The notes beneath the pieces are model-generated. The model was not told the DNA's origin. It did no database searches and saw only the letters and a program-made list of their open reading frames with translations. Shown in pieces: positions 46,514 through 59,185 of a stretch of 64,000 nt of DNA. The stretch comes from Cenococcum geophilum 1.58 (Eukaryota > Ascomycota > Dothideomycetes > Gloniales > Gloniaceae). A program made the translations under genes and the position numbers. How positions within the stretch are numbered: the stretch's first letter is position 1; each line of letters begins with the position of its first letter. Where the stretch lies: assembly GCA_001692895.1 (NCBI GenBank), contig KV748282.1, forward strand, positions 186,001 to 250,000, written 5' to 3'.

Positions 46514-46986
46514 CCTCCGCGGGCACGCCCCCTCTATACACGGTCCTACTCAATACACACCAAAACTAAATATTGCCAAGCCTCAATTCGAATGAGCTAC
46601 CGTATGGGATATTCCGACCATAGGAAGTTGTTGGATTTAGTGTTAAGCGCGAGTAGCCCTAGATATAACCACTCCATCTATTACCTCAATTGCGACCTTT
46701 TAAAATAACAATAAGAGATTGCCTAGAAGTTTGTTTCTTCCGTCTACCTCCTCTCGTTAGCTTAAGGCCGTTTTAAAGCTATAGATTTGCTATGCGAGCA
46801 TATACAGCCTCCTCTCTCTAGCGGCGTTTTTCAGCTACCTCCTTCTCTCATTAAACCTTGGCTTATATTTTAACCTGCTTCCTCTATACTATTATAAGCT
46901 GTTATTATTCCTTTATAAGTTGCTTCTAAATCTTTTTATCCTATTAGCGTATCTCCTCTTAGTATTATAGTTGCTTACACTCCTCT
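46514..46986. other. Lightly damaged flank, no recognised gene
   Basis: Resumes the sequence interrupted at 23674. A 74-codon ORF at 46484-46708 crosses the TIR boundary and shows no domain, so I do not call it. CT-rich sequence with CCTCCT runs follows. Confidence 0.5.
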
Positions 46987-47416
46987 TAACGTAATTTACC
47001 CCCAAGCTGGCCATACCCCTAAGCTAGCCACCCTAAAAACTACCAAAAATTAGAAAGTCTGTGCCTTAATATCTTAATAATAGCTTAATAATAAAATCTA
47101 AAATTCTATAATTAGCCTTTTATACCCACTTTAAGACTCCTATTAAAGTTTTAGAGTAATAAGCCTAGCCATTATTAAGATATTAAGTTTTAGCCCCTAA
47201 TTTTAAGCTAAATTCCTATATCTTTAGAAGTACTTAATAAATTACTTTTAAAGTTAAATAAGAGTCTTAAAAAGTAGGTATAAAAAGCTAAATATAAAAT
47301 TTTAGATTTTATTATTAAGCTATTATTAAGATATTAAGGCATAGATTTTCTAATTTTTAGTGGTTTTTAGGGTGGCTAGGTTAGGGGTATAGCTAGATTA
47401 GGGGTGGATTACGTTA
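46987..47416. mobile_element. 430-bp foldback MITE
   Basis: Ends TAACGTAATTTACC and GGATTACGTTA are inverted, with homology of about 160 bp on each side (for example CTTAATATCTTAATAATAGC and its complement) around a centre of about 110 bp. TA at both ends is a likely target duplication. No coding capacity. Confidence 0.85.
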
Positions 47417-47625
47417 AAGCTCTATTACTTATTTAATCTTTAAGGGGCTAAAAAATATAGCTGTTACGGCGCTGGTGGAAAACGGTAGATTATAGTAGTG
47501 GATTGTAGCGGATAATCGCAGACAGTTTCTTACTATTTTAGATAGTCGTAGTTATATAACCAGATAATTGTATAAAACCTTAAGCAGCGCTACCCTTCTT
47601 TCCTTTTCCTTTCTTTAGCTTTAGA

Positions 47626-48048
47626 TATTACGGACGCTTTAAGTACAATATTATAACTACTTAGAGAAGAGTTAGAAGAAGCTAGTTAGTTAATTTAAGT
47701 ATAGTCTAGGATAGAGCCGGTAGAACTATATAACGAGGAATAGTAATTAAGGTTATATAATATGCTACGTATTAAACGAGAGAAATAAGAGGGACTTATA
47801 TACCTTATATATAAGATATATATTACGTATAAAAAGGATTTTATAAGAGTACGGTTGTGTATTTAAGGACCCTTAATCCCTACTTAGATAGTTCCTTCCT
47901 TATAGTAATTCTTAGAATATAATTAAAGTTAATCTATTAGGCAACTACTCCACTAGTTATTATTACGTTGTTAACTTTAACTTATATTACCTATATACCT
48001 AGCCTAATAATAAGCCCATTATAGTTCCTACTACAAGGTTCCGTTACA
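47626..48048 (+). repeat. Gypsy-C 5' LTR
   Basis: Starts TATTACGGACGC (TG altered to TA), ends CCGTTACA; 423 bp, same length as the 3' LTR. Confidence 0.95.
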
Positions 48049-48099
48049 CAATTACTACATAGTTACGGTATTAAGTATAGAAAGTCAAACAATATACTA

Positions 48100-50000
48100 C
48101 TAAAAGCAGCTACTATAACGCTATTAACGGCGGCAACTACTTTAAGGTTAGGAGGAGACACTAGTATAGTAAATACTAACTTATAGCAACCTGTAACGGT
48201 CGGACAACTATAAGAGATAGTTAGCTAGTTAATTACAAACAATGCGGCGTTAGAAGAGAGGGTTAATAGGATAAGAGTAGTAAAAATTAAGCTACTATTA
48301 ATTAAAAGGTACTTAGGAGAAAGATTAAAGCTTAAGGGGTTTCTTACCTAAATACACTTTAAAGTTATATAAGGGGCGAAACTGCTAATACCTATAGATC
48401 GAATAGCATATACGGAACTATTCCTATTAGGAAAGGCACTTAAGTGGTTTAAGCCTTACCTTATAGAAATATAAGTAAATAGAATAACAACTACTAATTA
48501 AGAGGTGCGGTTTATGTTCTTAAGCTAGAAAGGGTTCATAAAGTAACTTATATAGATATTTAGAGGCGGTAACCACAGCAGAATAAAAACTCTAAAACAT
48601 TACGCAATAAACCTTAGCGATTAAGTATATAATGTAGTTCCAGACGCTAGTAATATAAGTTAAGTGGAATAATAGGGCGCTTATAGCATAGTATAAGCAA
48701 GGACTTAAGGCTAAAGTCTAAAACGTAATCATCTTAATAGAAGATGCGGATACTCTATAGGAACTAATAGATTAAGCAATTAAGATTAACAATTAAATCT
48801 ACTAAAGAGAACAGGCTAAGAGAGGCTAGGATAGAGTTCTATAGTTATATAAGATATAGAGTACGCAACAACCAAAGCTAAATTAGAAATTATAGTATAG
48901 CGCAAAGCTAATAGACCTAAGTAGTACTAAAGAAGCCTATAAGAGATAGAGTAAGAAACTATAAAAACCTAAAGGTTAAGGATCTAGTAATTATAGGACT
49001 AAGGAGTAGAGGCTAAACTAGAAATCTTAGTAGCAGAAGACATTTAAGCGGACTCTATAGTAAAGTTAGTAGTTTAAAGATAGAGCTTATATAAATTATA
49101 AGAAATAAGGTTATTTTATAAGGGATTATAAAGATAATTAAAGTCATTATACAATAAAGGGAACTAGACTAGTAGTAAAAGATATATATATAGAGGGATA
49201 ATAGTATACTATAAGGAACAAAGGAATATTTAATTAGAAGTTTCGCGTTTTGTTATAATAACGCATGCTAAATTTATAAAGACGCTAAGTATAGCGTAAG
49301 CTATTAGCTATAGGAGCCAAAACTTATAGAATATAGGGGAACTAACGAACCATTATATAGGCCAGATATTAAAGATAACGAGTTTAATATAGGTAAAACA
49401 TTTACAGACGATAAGGCAATAAAGGCAGCTTACTAGAAGCGTATAAACCTTAAAAAAGTTATATTGGAAGTAAAGACTAAGACTGCTATAGAGCAAGGTT
49501 TAGTAACGGGCATTATAATACCGTTAGATACGGCATCTATTACTTCGCGAGATAATAGGAAGAGTATCTTATAGAAACCAAGTAAGCAAATAACTGCTAG
49601 TACTACTTTATTACTTAATAAAGGTAAGAGGCCAAAGGCTTAAGATTCTTAAGATAAAATAAGAGATAACCAAAATTCTTAAAGTAAGAAGAGGTAAGCT
49701 TAAGGACCTACAATAGATAGGAACCGATAGAGCAGAGTAATAGCTTAGTTTAAAGATATATAAATAAGCTCGGGATAGAGTTTCCTATAGGTATAAGATT
49801 CTTAAGATAAGATAAGTAAGATTTAAGACTCTTAAGATAAAATAAGAACACCTAAGCCTAGTTAGACTAAGGTAGGAGTAAAACCTAAGATAGAGGCAAG
49901 CTTAGGATTAAGAATCCTATAAAACTAAGATTTTAAGACATAAATAAAGACTATTAATAAGATTAAAAAGTAAGAAGACTTTAAGGATCTACTTATAAGA
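48100..50000 (+). pseudogene. Gypsy-C gag with zinc knuckle
   Basis: A knuckle reading INYKK, stop, GYFIRDYKDN near 49090-49135 is a RIP-altered CINCKKxGHFxRDC. A second Cys-rich stretch near 49250-49310 reads CYNNACXICKDAKYSAS-like. A repeated QDSQDK-type peptide (AAGATTCTTAAGATAA units) occurs near 49640, 49796 and 49827. Confidence 0.7.
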
Positions 50001-51099
50001 CGCGAAAAGAAAGGAACTATAGAGGAATTCTAAGCGCAAATTACCTTATAGTAAGAACAGAAACTAAATAAGAGGTCTAGTATATTAGGACGTATAAAGG
50101 ACAGAGCACCTATATAAAGAATTACTAATAGGCCTAAAATAGGCATACTGAGAGCTAAGTGGCTTATTAAACTAGAATAAGAAGAGGATTTAGGAATTTT
50201 AACTAGGTTTAAGGAACAATATACTAAAGGCTATTATAATATAGTAATAAGAAGATACTTTCTTACGGATACGCCGTATATACTTTAGTAGCTATACTAA
50301 AGGTGGTATAGACAAAGGCACAATGATAAGTAGGAAGATTTCTATATATAGCTAGATGAAAAAGTTATCTAAGACTACCTAATTATAGAAAAGGCTATAA
50401 GTCATATTAAAGGAGCTTTAATTATAATGTTAAAAGATCTAAAGAAGCAATTAAAGGACTAAAGAGGTAAAAGGTAAATCTTAGTACCTATAAATAAAGT
50501 TGTAATGCTTAGATTAATATAAGAAAGGTTTAAACTTAAGAATAAAGACGAGCTAAGAGTTAACCTAAGACACTAAGCATATTATATATTAGTATAGATT
50601 ATATACGTAAATAATATATATAACATATATAGAGCACCTAAAGACAAAAACCGGAAGTACCTAGTAAGGATATATTAGGCACTAGACGAGACGAAATACT
50701 AAAACGCTAAGTATATATATAGTTAGCACCTAGTAGAAGTATAGAGCTAAGGGGATTTAGTACTTTAACCAGGAAGATTCCTTATGGAAGAATGCCTAGA
50801 CGGATAATAGTAGTGGGAATGCCTAGAGAATATGTATTTATAGCATATTAAGGACAAAAACGAACTAAGTATTAGCTAAAAGTAGACTAAATATAAACAG
50901 GATTAAGTAGTTAATAGTTAGGAAAAGTAGAGGCCTATAAAACTAAAGGGAACTAGTAATAGAGCCTTAGACCCTTAAAGGAATTTAAGAATAATACCTA
51001 AACCTATAAATTAAGTAGTAAGATTAATAGTTTAAAGCATTAATAAATAGTGGAGTAATAAGGAACTATATATTACTAGTAGTAGTTAAAAAAAAATAG

Positions 51100-53667
51100 G
51101 ATTACTATATAGGAAAAAGGAGTATCTTTACCTATTAGTAACAATTTTAGGAGATCTGATAGCCTACAGAGGAGGCATTATTAATCTTAAAATAGGACCT
51201 ATTTAGTTAACTATTAAAGGGAGATAAATCGAGATGTCTTTTAATATATTACTGTTAGGGAATAATAAGGCAGTACTAGGAATGCCTTAGTTATAAAAAT
51301 ACAACCTAAAAATTAATTAGATTATAGGTTAAGTTAATATTAAAGATACTTAACGCCGTAAGATATAATAATAAGCTAAGTTAGTATAGTACTAAGTAGG
51401 AGCAACCTATAAAGAAACGGAAAAAGGACTAAGTTATATACTAAAGAGATACTACAAGTATAGTAAAAAACTATAGTCGCTAAAAAGTAAAAAGCTGTTA
51501 GAGTATATAGTATAGGACTATAAGATAAAATTAGAACCGGAAATAAGTTTAAGGTTTTTTTTAATCTACAAGCTTACTAAAGAAGAGGGTAGAGTATTAA
51601 AAGAGTTTATTTAGGAAAATCTATAAAAGGGATATATTAAACCGTTGCAATTATTAGCAGGTTATCTAGTACTATTTATATTAAAGAAGAATAGCAAACT
51701 AAGGCTGTATATTAACTATAGACAGTTAAACAGCATTACTAGAAAGGATAGGTATCCTTTACCCTTAATTAGCGAAATTTAAGATAGGATTAGTAACGCA
51801 TAAATCTTTATAAAGATATATCTAAGATAGGCGTACCATTAGATTAGGATTAAGGAAGGTGATAAATAGAAGGCAGCCTTTAGGTTAAAGGAAGGACTAT
51901 ATAAGCTATTAGTTATATAATTTAGGCTTATAAACGCACCAGCAACGTTTTAGAAGCGTATTAACAATATATTTGGAGAATACTTAGATGAATTTATTAT
52001 AGTATACCTTAATAATATTATTATCTACTTAATAACTAAGGAAGAGCACGGAGGACACGTTAAATAGGTCTTAAAGAGACTATAAGAAGAATAGATGCTA
52101 GTAGCAATTAAGAAATATAAGTTCTTTACTAGGAAGACTAATTTTATTAGATTTATTATTAAACTAGGCTAACTTAGTATAGATTTAAAGAAAATTAAGG
52201 CTATAATAAATTAGTAGAAACTAAAGAACGTTATATAGTTAAGATTGTTTTTAGGGTTTTATAATTACTGCAGACAGTTTATAGCGCAATAGTTAAAGGA
52301 TATTAAACTATTTACGTAATTAATAAAGAAAGAAGAACCATAGGTATAGGGAAAAGAGTAAAAAAAGTTATTTAAGAAATTTAAGGAGTTATTTACCTAG
52401 GAGCTAGTTCTTAAAATTTATTAACTAGGACTAGAAACAGTTATAAAAACGGATATATTAGACTATATACTAGGGGCGTACTTTATATAGAAATATTAAA
52501 ATAAATAGCACCTAGTAGTATACTATAGTTAAAAGATAACACTACTAGAGTTAAACTATAACATTTATAACAAGGAGTTATTAGGTATAGTTATAGTACT
52601 AAAGAAATAAAAAGCATTCTTATAAGATAAAAAAAAACTATTTATAGTTAAGACAGATTATAAAAACCTAATAGAATTCCTAATAATAAAGGAACTTAAC
52701 CAAAAACAGGTTAGATGGGTAGAAATACTTACGGAATACTATTTTAAAATTTAGTATACTAAGGGTACAGATAATATATAAGCAGATACTCTAAGCTAAA
52801 AAGCTAAACTATAAAACGATAAGAAGCCATTAGGGGCTTTACTACAAAAGGATATAGATAGATTAATTAGGTATAATTATCTAAAAATTATAATAACTTA
52901 AAAAAAACTAGAACAAGTTTATAAGTCACTAAAAAGCTTTTAGGTATAAAGAATTTTAAAAGCATAGCTAGAAGATCTATAGATGGATATATATAAGAAT
53001 TAAGAAATAAAGTATATCCTAAGAAGTATAGCAGAGTAATTTATAGAAGATTTCTATAAGGGAATAACTTAAGGACATAATAGAGCTATAGGCTTAGTAT
53101 TAAGACTTTAGGAGGAGTATATTATTAATAGAATCTAGGGCTTAGCGTGAAAAGTTATAAAGGAATATCTAAATTACTAAAGAAATAAACTAACGAGGTA
53201 TAAGCTATATAGAGGGCTATAACCTATTAAAATACCAGAGAGACTATAGGAGGTTATATTATAGGACTTTATTATTAAGTTATTAAAGTTAAAAAACCCT
53301 ATTACCAGATAAGATTATAACGCGATCTTAGTAATAGTAGATAAGCTTATAAAGTAGGGATACTTTATAGCATATATAGAAGAGATATTAGTAGAAAACG
53401 TTGCTAAAATCTATATTAAAGAAGTATTTATAAGATATAGAGCACTAAGTAAGATTATATTAGATAGAGATTTAAGATTTATAACAGTATTCTAGAAGGT
53501 ATTTTTAGCAGAATAAGGAGTTAGAGTAGTAACTTTTACTATATATTATCCACAGACAGACAGTTAAATAGAAAGATTAAATTAGACACTAGAGTAGTAT
53601 TTAAAATACTATATTAATTATATATAGAATAATTAGGTATTATTATTACTAGTTATATAATTTATAT
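51100..53667 (+). pseudogene. Gypsy-C protease/RT, RNase H and integrase core
   Basis: RT: LRLYINYRQLNSITRKDRYP near 51690, HQIRIKEGDK near 51840, INAPATF near 51930, VYLNNIIIY (YLDDI altered) near 52000. RNase H: KTDILDYILGAYF near 52450, IYNKELLGIV near 52560. Integrase: HNAIGLVLR-like and ECPDCQRNK-type zinc region (now altered) near 53080-53180, a WDFIIKLP-like start near 53260, and YHPQTDSQ near 53550. Cut by the YR element in the integrase, shortly after the core. Confidence 0.9.
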
Positions 53668-53989
53668 ACTAGCGTCTATATATTGCTTAGCAGCATCTAC
53701 CTCAGCAACGCACAATGCTAAGACCTCCTATAATATTCGCGAATATTAAACGCAGTCACTACGTGGCTAATTCGCTTTTAATATCGCTAAACTTATTAAT
53801 ATTTATTATATATTTATTATCCATTTATTTAAGAATTATTTTATAACGCTATTACCGCTTATAACCAACTAGGAAATTTATACGCGTATATAATCCTAAT
53901 AAGTAAACCTACCTAGACGACCTACCTTAACTACACCATCGTCTACAACCGCTACACCCTCCTTTACTAGTTTTATAATGCCGTCTAAG

Positions 53990-54900
53990 GCTAATATACG
54001 CGCCGCTGCCGTAAAAGAGCGTAAAATTGCTAAAGAGTAAAGGGAATAAGCCTAAGATAAAAGGGAGATTTAGAAGTATAAGGAAGAGCGTAAAGCCCGC
54101 CTAGCGGAGGAGGCTTACTAGCATAAATACTACCTAGCTTAAATGGCTTAATTATAGTTAGGCTTAGCCGCTTTAGCCTTATAGGCCACTATAATAGCTA
54201 CTATAGCTAATGTCCTTAGTAAGCCTCTCCCTCCTAGTATAAAGTCGCTTAAACTCCGCCTTTCTAGTGTTATAAAAAGGGATTACCTAGACATTTTTAA
54301 GGGTATCTTTAATTTAGTAAACCTCGCCCGTCTTTAAGTCTATACCACTTAAATTAAAATCGCCAATAAAACACGGATTAAGAATAGTATTCTCGTTATA
54401 AGGAAGGCAAAGGTAAATAGGAAGCTATTTATAGATAAAGGCGTCTAGTTTAAAGGTTTTACTAACTATATAGTTATTACTAGCACCCTCTATATATGCC
54501 CGCTGGACCTTATTGCTAGTATACTTCTTTAGATAAATATAATTCGTACCTTATTAACCTAGTATATCTAGGTAGGTTGTATACTTAACTTAGCACTTAA
54601 CTATTATACCTTTATAATAACTAATAGCTAACTAAAGCCCGCTAATTAGTAAATGCTAGCCTAGTATACAGCGCTATACTTTACGATATCTAGTGCTATT
54701 AGCTTTACCGCCTTAAAGAGACCTAGGTTAGATACCTCCTATACCTCTAATACCTGCCGTAGGTTTAATAGCAGAGGCTATAATAATACAGCTTGTAAAT
54801 ACCCGCATAAGTACTTAAAGTGTAGTAAAGATTATACTGTATTATCTAAAGCTTATACCTAGGAATAGTAAGGCGAACCTTATAAAGTAGGGTCTAGCCT
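53990..54900 (+). pseudogene. YR element 5' ORF (gag-like)
   Basis: Plus-strand frame starting near ATGCCGTCTAAGGC, rich in Lys/Glu at first (RAAAVKERKIAKE). A Cys-containing stretch near 54755-54830 (TCRRFNSRGYNNTACKYPHKYLK) could be a degraded zinc finger. No definite family. Confidence 0.5.
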
Positions 54901-55059
54901 AATAATAATACTAACTTTAATTATATGCCTAGGACCTAGGCCTAATATATTACTATTATTCTCTACCTTTATAAAGGCGAAGGCTCTCTACCACTCTCTA
55001 TCGCCCCTAAGGATCTTAGCGTGGCACTCCCTTCTATCTAACTACCCAGGAAATCTACT

Positions 55060-56460
55060 AGCCATCTTAGTAGGCATCCTAACCTATAGCTATAAGATAG
55101 GAGCTAAGTCTATTCCTACCCTAAGATCTTATAGGAACTATAACTCCTTTTAGGATAACGCCGACCTTATTTCTAAGAAGATAATATCAGACCTTAAAAA
55201 AGGATATATTAGAATTGTAATAGGGCCTATTATAGTCTTACCTCTTAGCCTAGTGCTAAAATCGGATAGAGAATACCGCTGAATTTACAATCTCTTTTTT
55301 CTACTAGTATCTTTAGTTAATAACGCAATCCTAGAAGAATATGGAGCACTAGTATACACTATAGTTACCGCTATTTAAGCCTATGTTATTTCTATAGGTT
55401 GTAGATATCTGCTGCTTAAAAGAGATATTAAAGACGCGTTCTATATAGTCCCCCTATCTTATAGGGCAAGAACATTAATAGGCTTCTCTTGGGAAGGTAT
55501 TACCTACTAGGAATACTACCTATCCTTTAGTTTTTAAACTGCGCCGCTTATATTTAACCTCTTTACAAAAGGCCTATACTAAATACTTTATTTATAACTG
55601 CCTTATAAGGTAAAACACTACCTAGATAACTTTATCTTTATCCTTACCAACCCAAACGACTTAGCGGCTATTACCTAGACTTATATCTCTGTTACTAACT
55701 CCCTAAGTATCCCTTAAAATAGCTCTAAAGATATAGTAGAAACTATTATTAAAGTTTTAGAATATACTATTAACACCATATAAATATAAACACGATTATT
55801 ACTACAGAAATAATTATATACTATTAAGAAAGTCACTACCGCACTCTAATATGGCTTATTATTATTCCTTTAAGCCTAGTAGCTTGCAGGCTATCTCGCA
55901 TAGTACGCCTATATAATTAGACTTAGTTAATCTTACTCTAAATCTTTATTACTACTTAGTTAGAGACTCTAGCAAATAAGTATAAACCTAGGCGATTTAG
56001 CACTAAGTTGCGAAGTAACTTATATATTTAGCTTAACCTACTTACTATAAGTAATAGGGTATTATTCTTTAACAACGTTAAGCGTATCTATATTTATCTC
56101 TTTACTAACGCCTCTACCTAGTTTAGGTTTAGCGGCTTTTACTTTTTTAAGGAACTTAAATATAAGGATAACTAGCAGTAGTATATAGCCAACCTCCCTT
56201 AATCTTAGGCATTTAGTATATTGCCTAAGCCTAGTTAATAAGTAGACTATATTAATCTAAAAGAGATATATGCTATTACTTACGCATTTAATCTATAGTC
56301 TACTAACTAGCAGTATAGCGCGCTATCTATTTATACTAATAGCATAGTGGTTTACTAGGGTATTAAGAAAACTATTATCTGTAGTATAGTAAATAAATCA
56401 CTCCGCAAGATTATACTAGCTGCTATAGCTTATAATATCACAATATCTGTAAAGTAGATC
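55060..56460 (+). pseudogene. YR element reverse transcriptase and RNase H
   Basis: RT blocks: LLLKRDIKDAFYIVPLSYRA near 55405-55465, LIGFSWEGITY near 55470-55505, TAPLIFNLFTKGL near 55540-55575, and HYLDNFIFIL near 55618-55645, a YxDD box with the second Asp now Asn. RNase H follows near 56040-56400 (YIYLFTNAST, INLKEIYAITYAF, IYTNS). This RT type, without an integrase, is the one found in DIRS-order elements. Confidence 0.85.
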
Positions 56461-56849
56461 CTAGGTAATTTAAATAGCTTAGCTAATACACTATCTTAAT
56501 TCTAGGCCGCGGCTATCTATCAGTTCTGCCTATACTGGGCCCTTAATTTATTACTACTAAAGCTAATAAGTTTTTAATAGGTGCTGTAAACCTAACGGAC
56601 TACTTATAACTGCCTATAAACTTTAAAGATAATATTAACGCGTTATTTAACCTCTACGCGCTCCTTCTCTAGAACGGCCTTACGCTAGTAACCTATAGGA
56701 ACTATTCCTTAGTAGTTAATAGCTAGGAGTTATACTGCGCACTTAAAAGAGTCTTTCTTTACCTAGCTAAGCCGCGTAAACTAGGCGAATAGATTACTTG
56801 CTATACGTTTAGTACCTCCTAGCTATAGATAGGTAGGCTTAAGGCCAAA

Positions 56850-57615
56850 ACCTTACGAGCCTATATCTCCGTAATTTGCTTACGCTATATAGATTACAGC
56901 ATCTTAATTGCAGTATTTAAGGATCCTATAGTATACCGATTACTTACTAGAGTAGCTGCTATCTCTTTCTTAGTAAAAAAGGACAAGTAACCTATTACTA
57001 GGGATATTTTAGCCTAGGTAGTAATACACGGCCTATTGCTACTAGATATTAATACTAATGCCGTATTTACCCTTGCATTTATTAGATTTCTATAGATGGG
57101 CGAGATTACGTATACTATGGCGGAGCTTAAGAACTAAACGACCTTCCTAGTGAAAAAGGCTACTTAACACGATATCACCTTTACGCCTAGTGGGATAACA
57201 TTCCGCCTTAAATAAAGTAAAGCCAATAAGCAACACTAGGGCGTTAACGTCGCTATTACGGCGGTAGGCGGCCTATTATACCCAGTCGCTGCTATAATAA
57301 AGCTGTTTAATAGGGACCCTTAACCCCTTAACTCTCCCTTATTTAGTTTTAATGGTAAACCCTTTACCTCTCTAGGGGTTCGCAAGATTCTTTTCTCCTA
57401 TTTAGTAGCTGCTGGGATTAACCTAAGTAGTTACTTAAACTACTCCTTCCGCTAGGGCGCTACCTAGTTTACTAAAGATTTAGGGTGTTTATATTAGCAA
57501 ATTTAGTAGCTAGGTTAGTAGTTATTAGAAGCCTTTCGCCTATATATTAGGACTAAGACCACTAACCTCCATTGCCTTAACTCTTACTTTTAGCGTAGTA
57601 TACCGCTCTTAGCGT
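56850..57615 (+). pseudogene. Tyrosine recombinase of the YR element
   Basis: Phage-integrase-type fold. LAFIRFL and MGEITY near 57073-57110 give the first Arg region. Near 57439-57460 the reading YSFR, stop, GAT is a RIP-altered HSFRRGAT (His-x-x-Arg box). LLEAFRLYIR near 57515-57545 carries the nucleophile Tyr. In DIRS-order elements this enzyme inserts the circular cDNA in place of a DDE integrase. Inactive here owing to stops and the His-to-Tyr change. Confidence 0.85.
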
Positions 57616-57678
57616 AAGGATTACTAGGTAGTAGGTTAAGATATTAAAAGGGCCGCTAAGGCGCTAGTGGTAAGCGAG

Positions 57679-57721
57679 CTAATAGCGATTTCCTATACCG
57701 GGCATAGAAAATCCTAATTAG
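57679..57721. repeat. Shared palindrome, copy 5 (YR element)
   Basis: CTAATAGCGATTTCCTATAC, centre, GGCATAGAAAATCCTAATTA, about 65 bp after the recombinase frame. Its left flank (GGCCGCTAAGGCGCTAGTGG) is the reverse complement of the right flank of copies 2 and 3. Confidence 0.9.
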
Positions 57722-57739
57722 TTGGCTTATAACTTAGGG

Positions 57740-57915
57740 TTAGTAAAATATAGCAGAATACGATAATATGGCAGAACTTAGCAAAATGCGACAATATAGT
57801 AGAATTTGGCAGAATATGATAATATAGCAGAATTTAGCAGAATGCGATAAGGTGGCAGAATTTGGCAGAATGCGATAAGGTGGCAGAATTTAGTAGAATA
57901 TGGCAGAATGCGGTA
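57740..57915. repeat. Short tandem array between the palindrome and B1
   Basis: Degenerate units of GGCAGAATTTAGCAGAATGCGATAA type. Related CAGAATT units occur at 16632-16702 and, on the other strand, next to the palindrome in Copia-1. Confidence 0.75.
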
Positions 57916-57945
57916 ATGTCTTATTGGGCGTAGGAGCTTCGCTTA

Positions 57946-58522
57946 GGGACATCTGGCCGCTTTAGGGCAAATCCTTAGCAGATTTAAGTGCTAGGAACTA
58001 GTAAAACTACTAAGAACTAGCCCTAGAGCGACCTTATAGCCCTACGCCTCCCAATTATACAAAAATTAAATACCCCCTTATGTGACTGCGATAGATAGAT
58101 ACTAGCGTCTATATATTGCTTGGCAGCATCTACCTTAGTAACGCACAATGCTAAGACCTCCTATAATATTCGCGAATATCGAACGCAGTTACTACGTGGC
58201 TAATTTGCTTTCCCCACCCACCATCCCTTATACTCAGTATACATTATATATAGATAGCGCTTTAAGGTAATTCTTTAGTAGGTGCTAGGAACTAGTAAAA
58301 CCACTAAGAGCTAGCCTTAATGCGACTACTATAGTTAGATAGTCTTATAGCTATAGGCTTGCGGTTGGGGATATCTGGCCGCTTTAGGGCAAATCCTTAG
58401 TAGATTTGAGTGCTAGGAACTAGTAAAACTACTAAGAACTAGCCCTAGAGCGACCTTATAGCCCTACGCCTCCCAATTATACAAAAATTAAATACCCCCT
58501 TATGTAACTGCGATAGATAGAT
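57946..58522. repeat. Terminal split repeats B1-A2-B2
   Basis: B1 (57946-58100) and B2 (58368-58522) start GGGAYATCTGGCCGCTTTAG and end GATAGATAGAT. A2 (58101-58211) repeats A1. The 156 bp between A2 and B2 hold a partial third copy of the GTGCTAGGAACTAGTAAAAC motif. Confidence 0.9.
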
Positions 58523-59150
58523 ATAATATAACACTATAAGAAGGGATAGGCATATTACTATAGCAAGTAAAGAAAACAAGTAGTATAGCTAAAAAAAGAA
58601 TAAAGACGTTAATAAATCTTTATATAAACCTTATAGAATTAGTAAAGAAAGTATAAAAAAGAATAAAAAGGTACTATAATGCTAAGAGATCTAAGGGACT
58701 AGATCTTAAGGAGGGAGATAAAGTATAGCTATTATACAAAAATTTTAAGAGTTAACGACTAAGTAAGAAGTTAAACTATATTAGACTAGGACCTTTTAAA
58801 ATTAAGTAAAGGATTTTACTAGTTATATTTAAGTTAAACTTACTAGCTAAGATAAAAATCTACCCTATATAGTATATTATAATATTAAAGCTAGTATATA
58901 GGAATATTAAGCCACTAGTTTATAAAGCAGACATATATAAAGGATAAGAAGAGGACAAATAGTAAGTTTTAAAGATTATTAGTTATAAGGATATTAATAA
59001 CAAAATATAGTATAAAGTAAAGTGGATAGGCTATAATAAGACTACCTAAAAGCTATTAAAGTAAAGAACGCTATAGGAAAGGTATAGGAGTATTAAAAGA
59101 GATTAGGTCAGGCAGCATTAATAAAGAAGGATTATTAAAAAATAAGTCAC
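58523..59150 (+). pseudogene. Gypsy-C integrase C-terminus and chromodomain
   Basis: Resumes after the YR element. It reads LREGDKV*LLYKNFKS and KKLNYIRLGPFKIK near 58710-58810, then VLKIISYKDINNKI*YKVKW and IGYNKTT near 58965-59055, a chromodomain. Only RIP-type stops. Confidence 0.85.
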
Positions 59151-59185
59151 CTAAGGGGGACCTAAGAAGAGCAGTTGCTGAACTA

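Larger units (their letters stand above)
53668..58522 (+). mobile_element. PAT/Ngaro-type tyrosine-recombinase retrotransposon
   Basis: Split direct repeats in the diagnostic order A1 (53668-53778, 111 bp), internal region, B1 (57946-58100, 155 bp), A2 (58101-58211, 111 bp), spacer, B2 (58368-58522, 155 bp). B1 and A2 abut exactly. RT, RNase H and a tyrosine recombinase lie inside. No target duplication is evident, as expected for recombinase insertion. Inserted in the Gypsy-C integrase. RIP-damaged but structurally complete. Confidence 0.9.
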
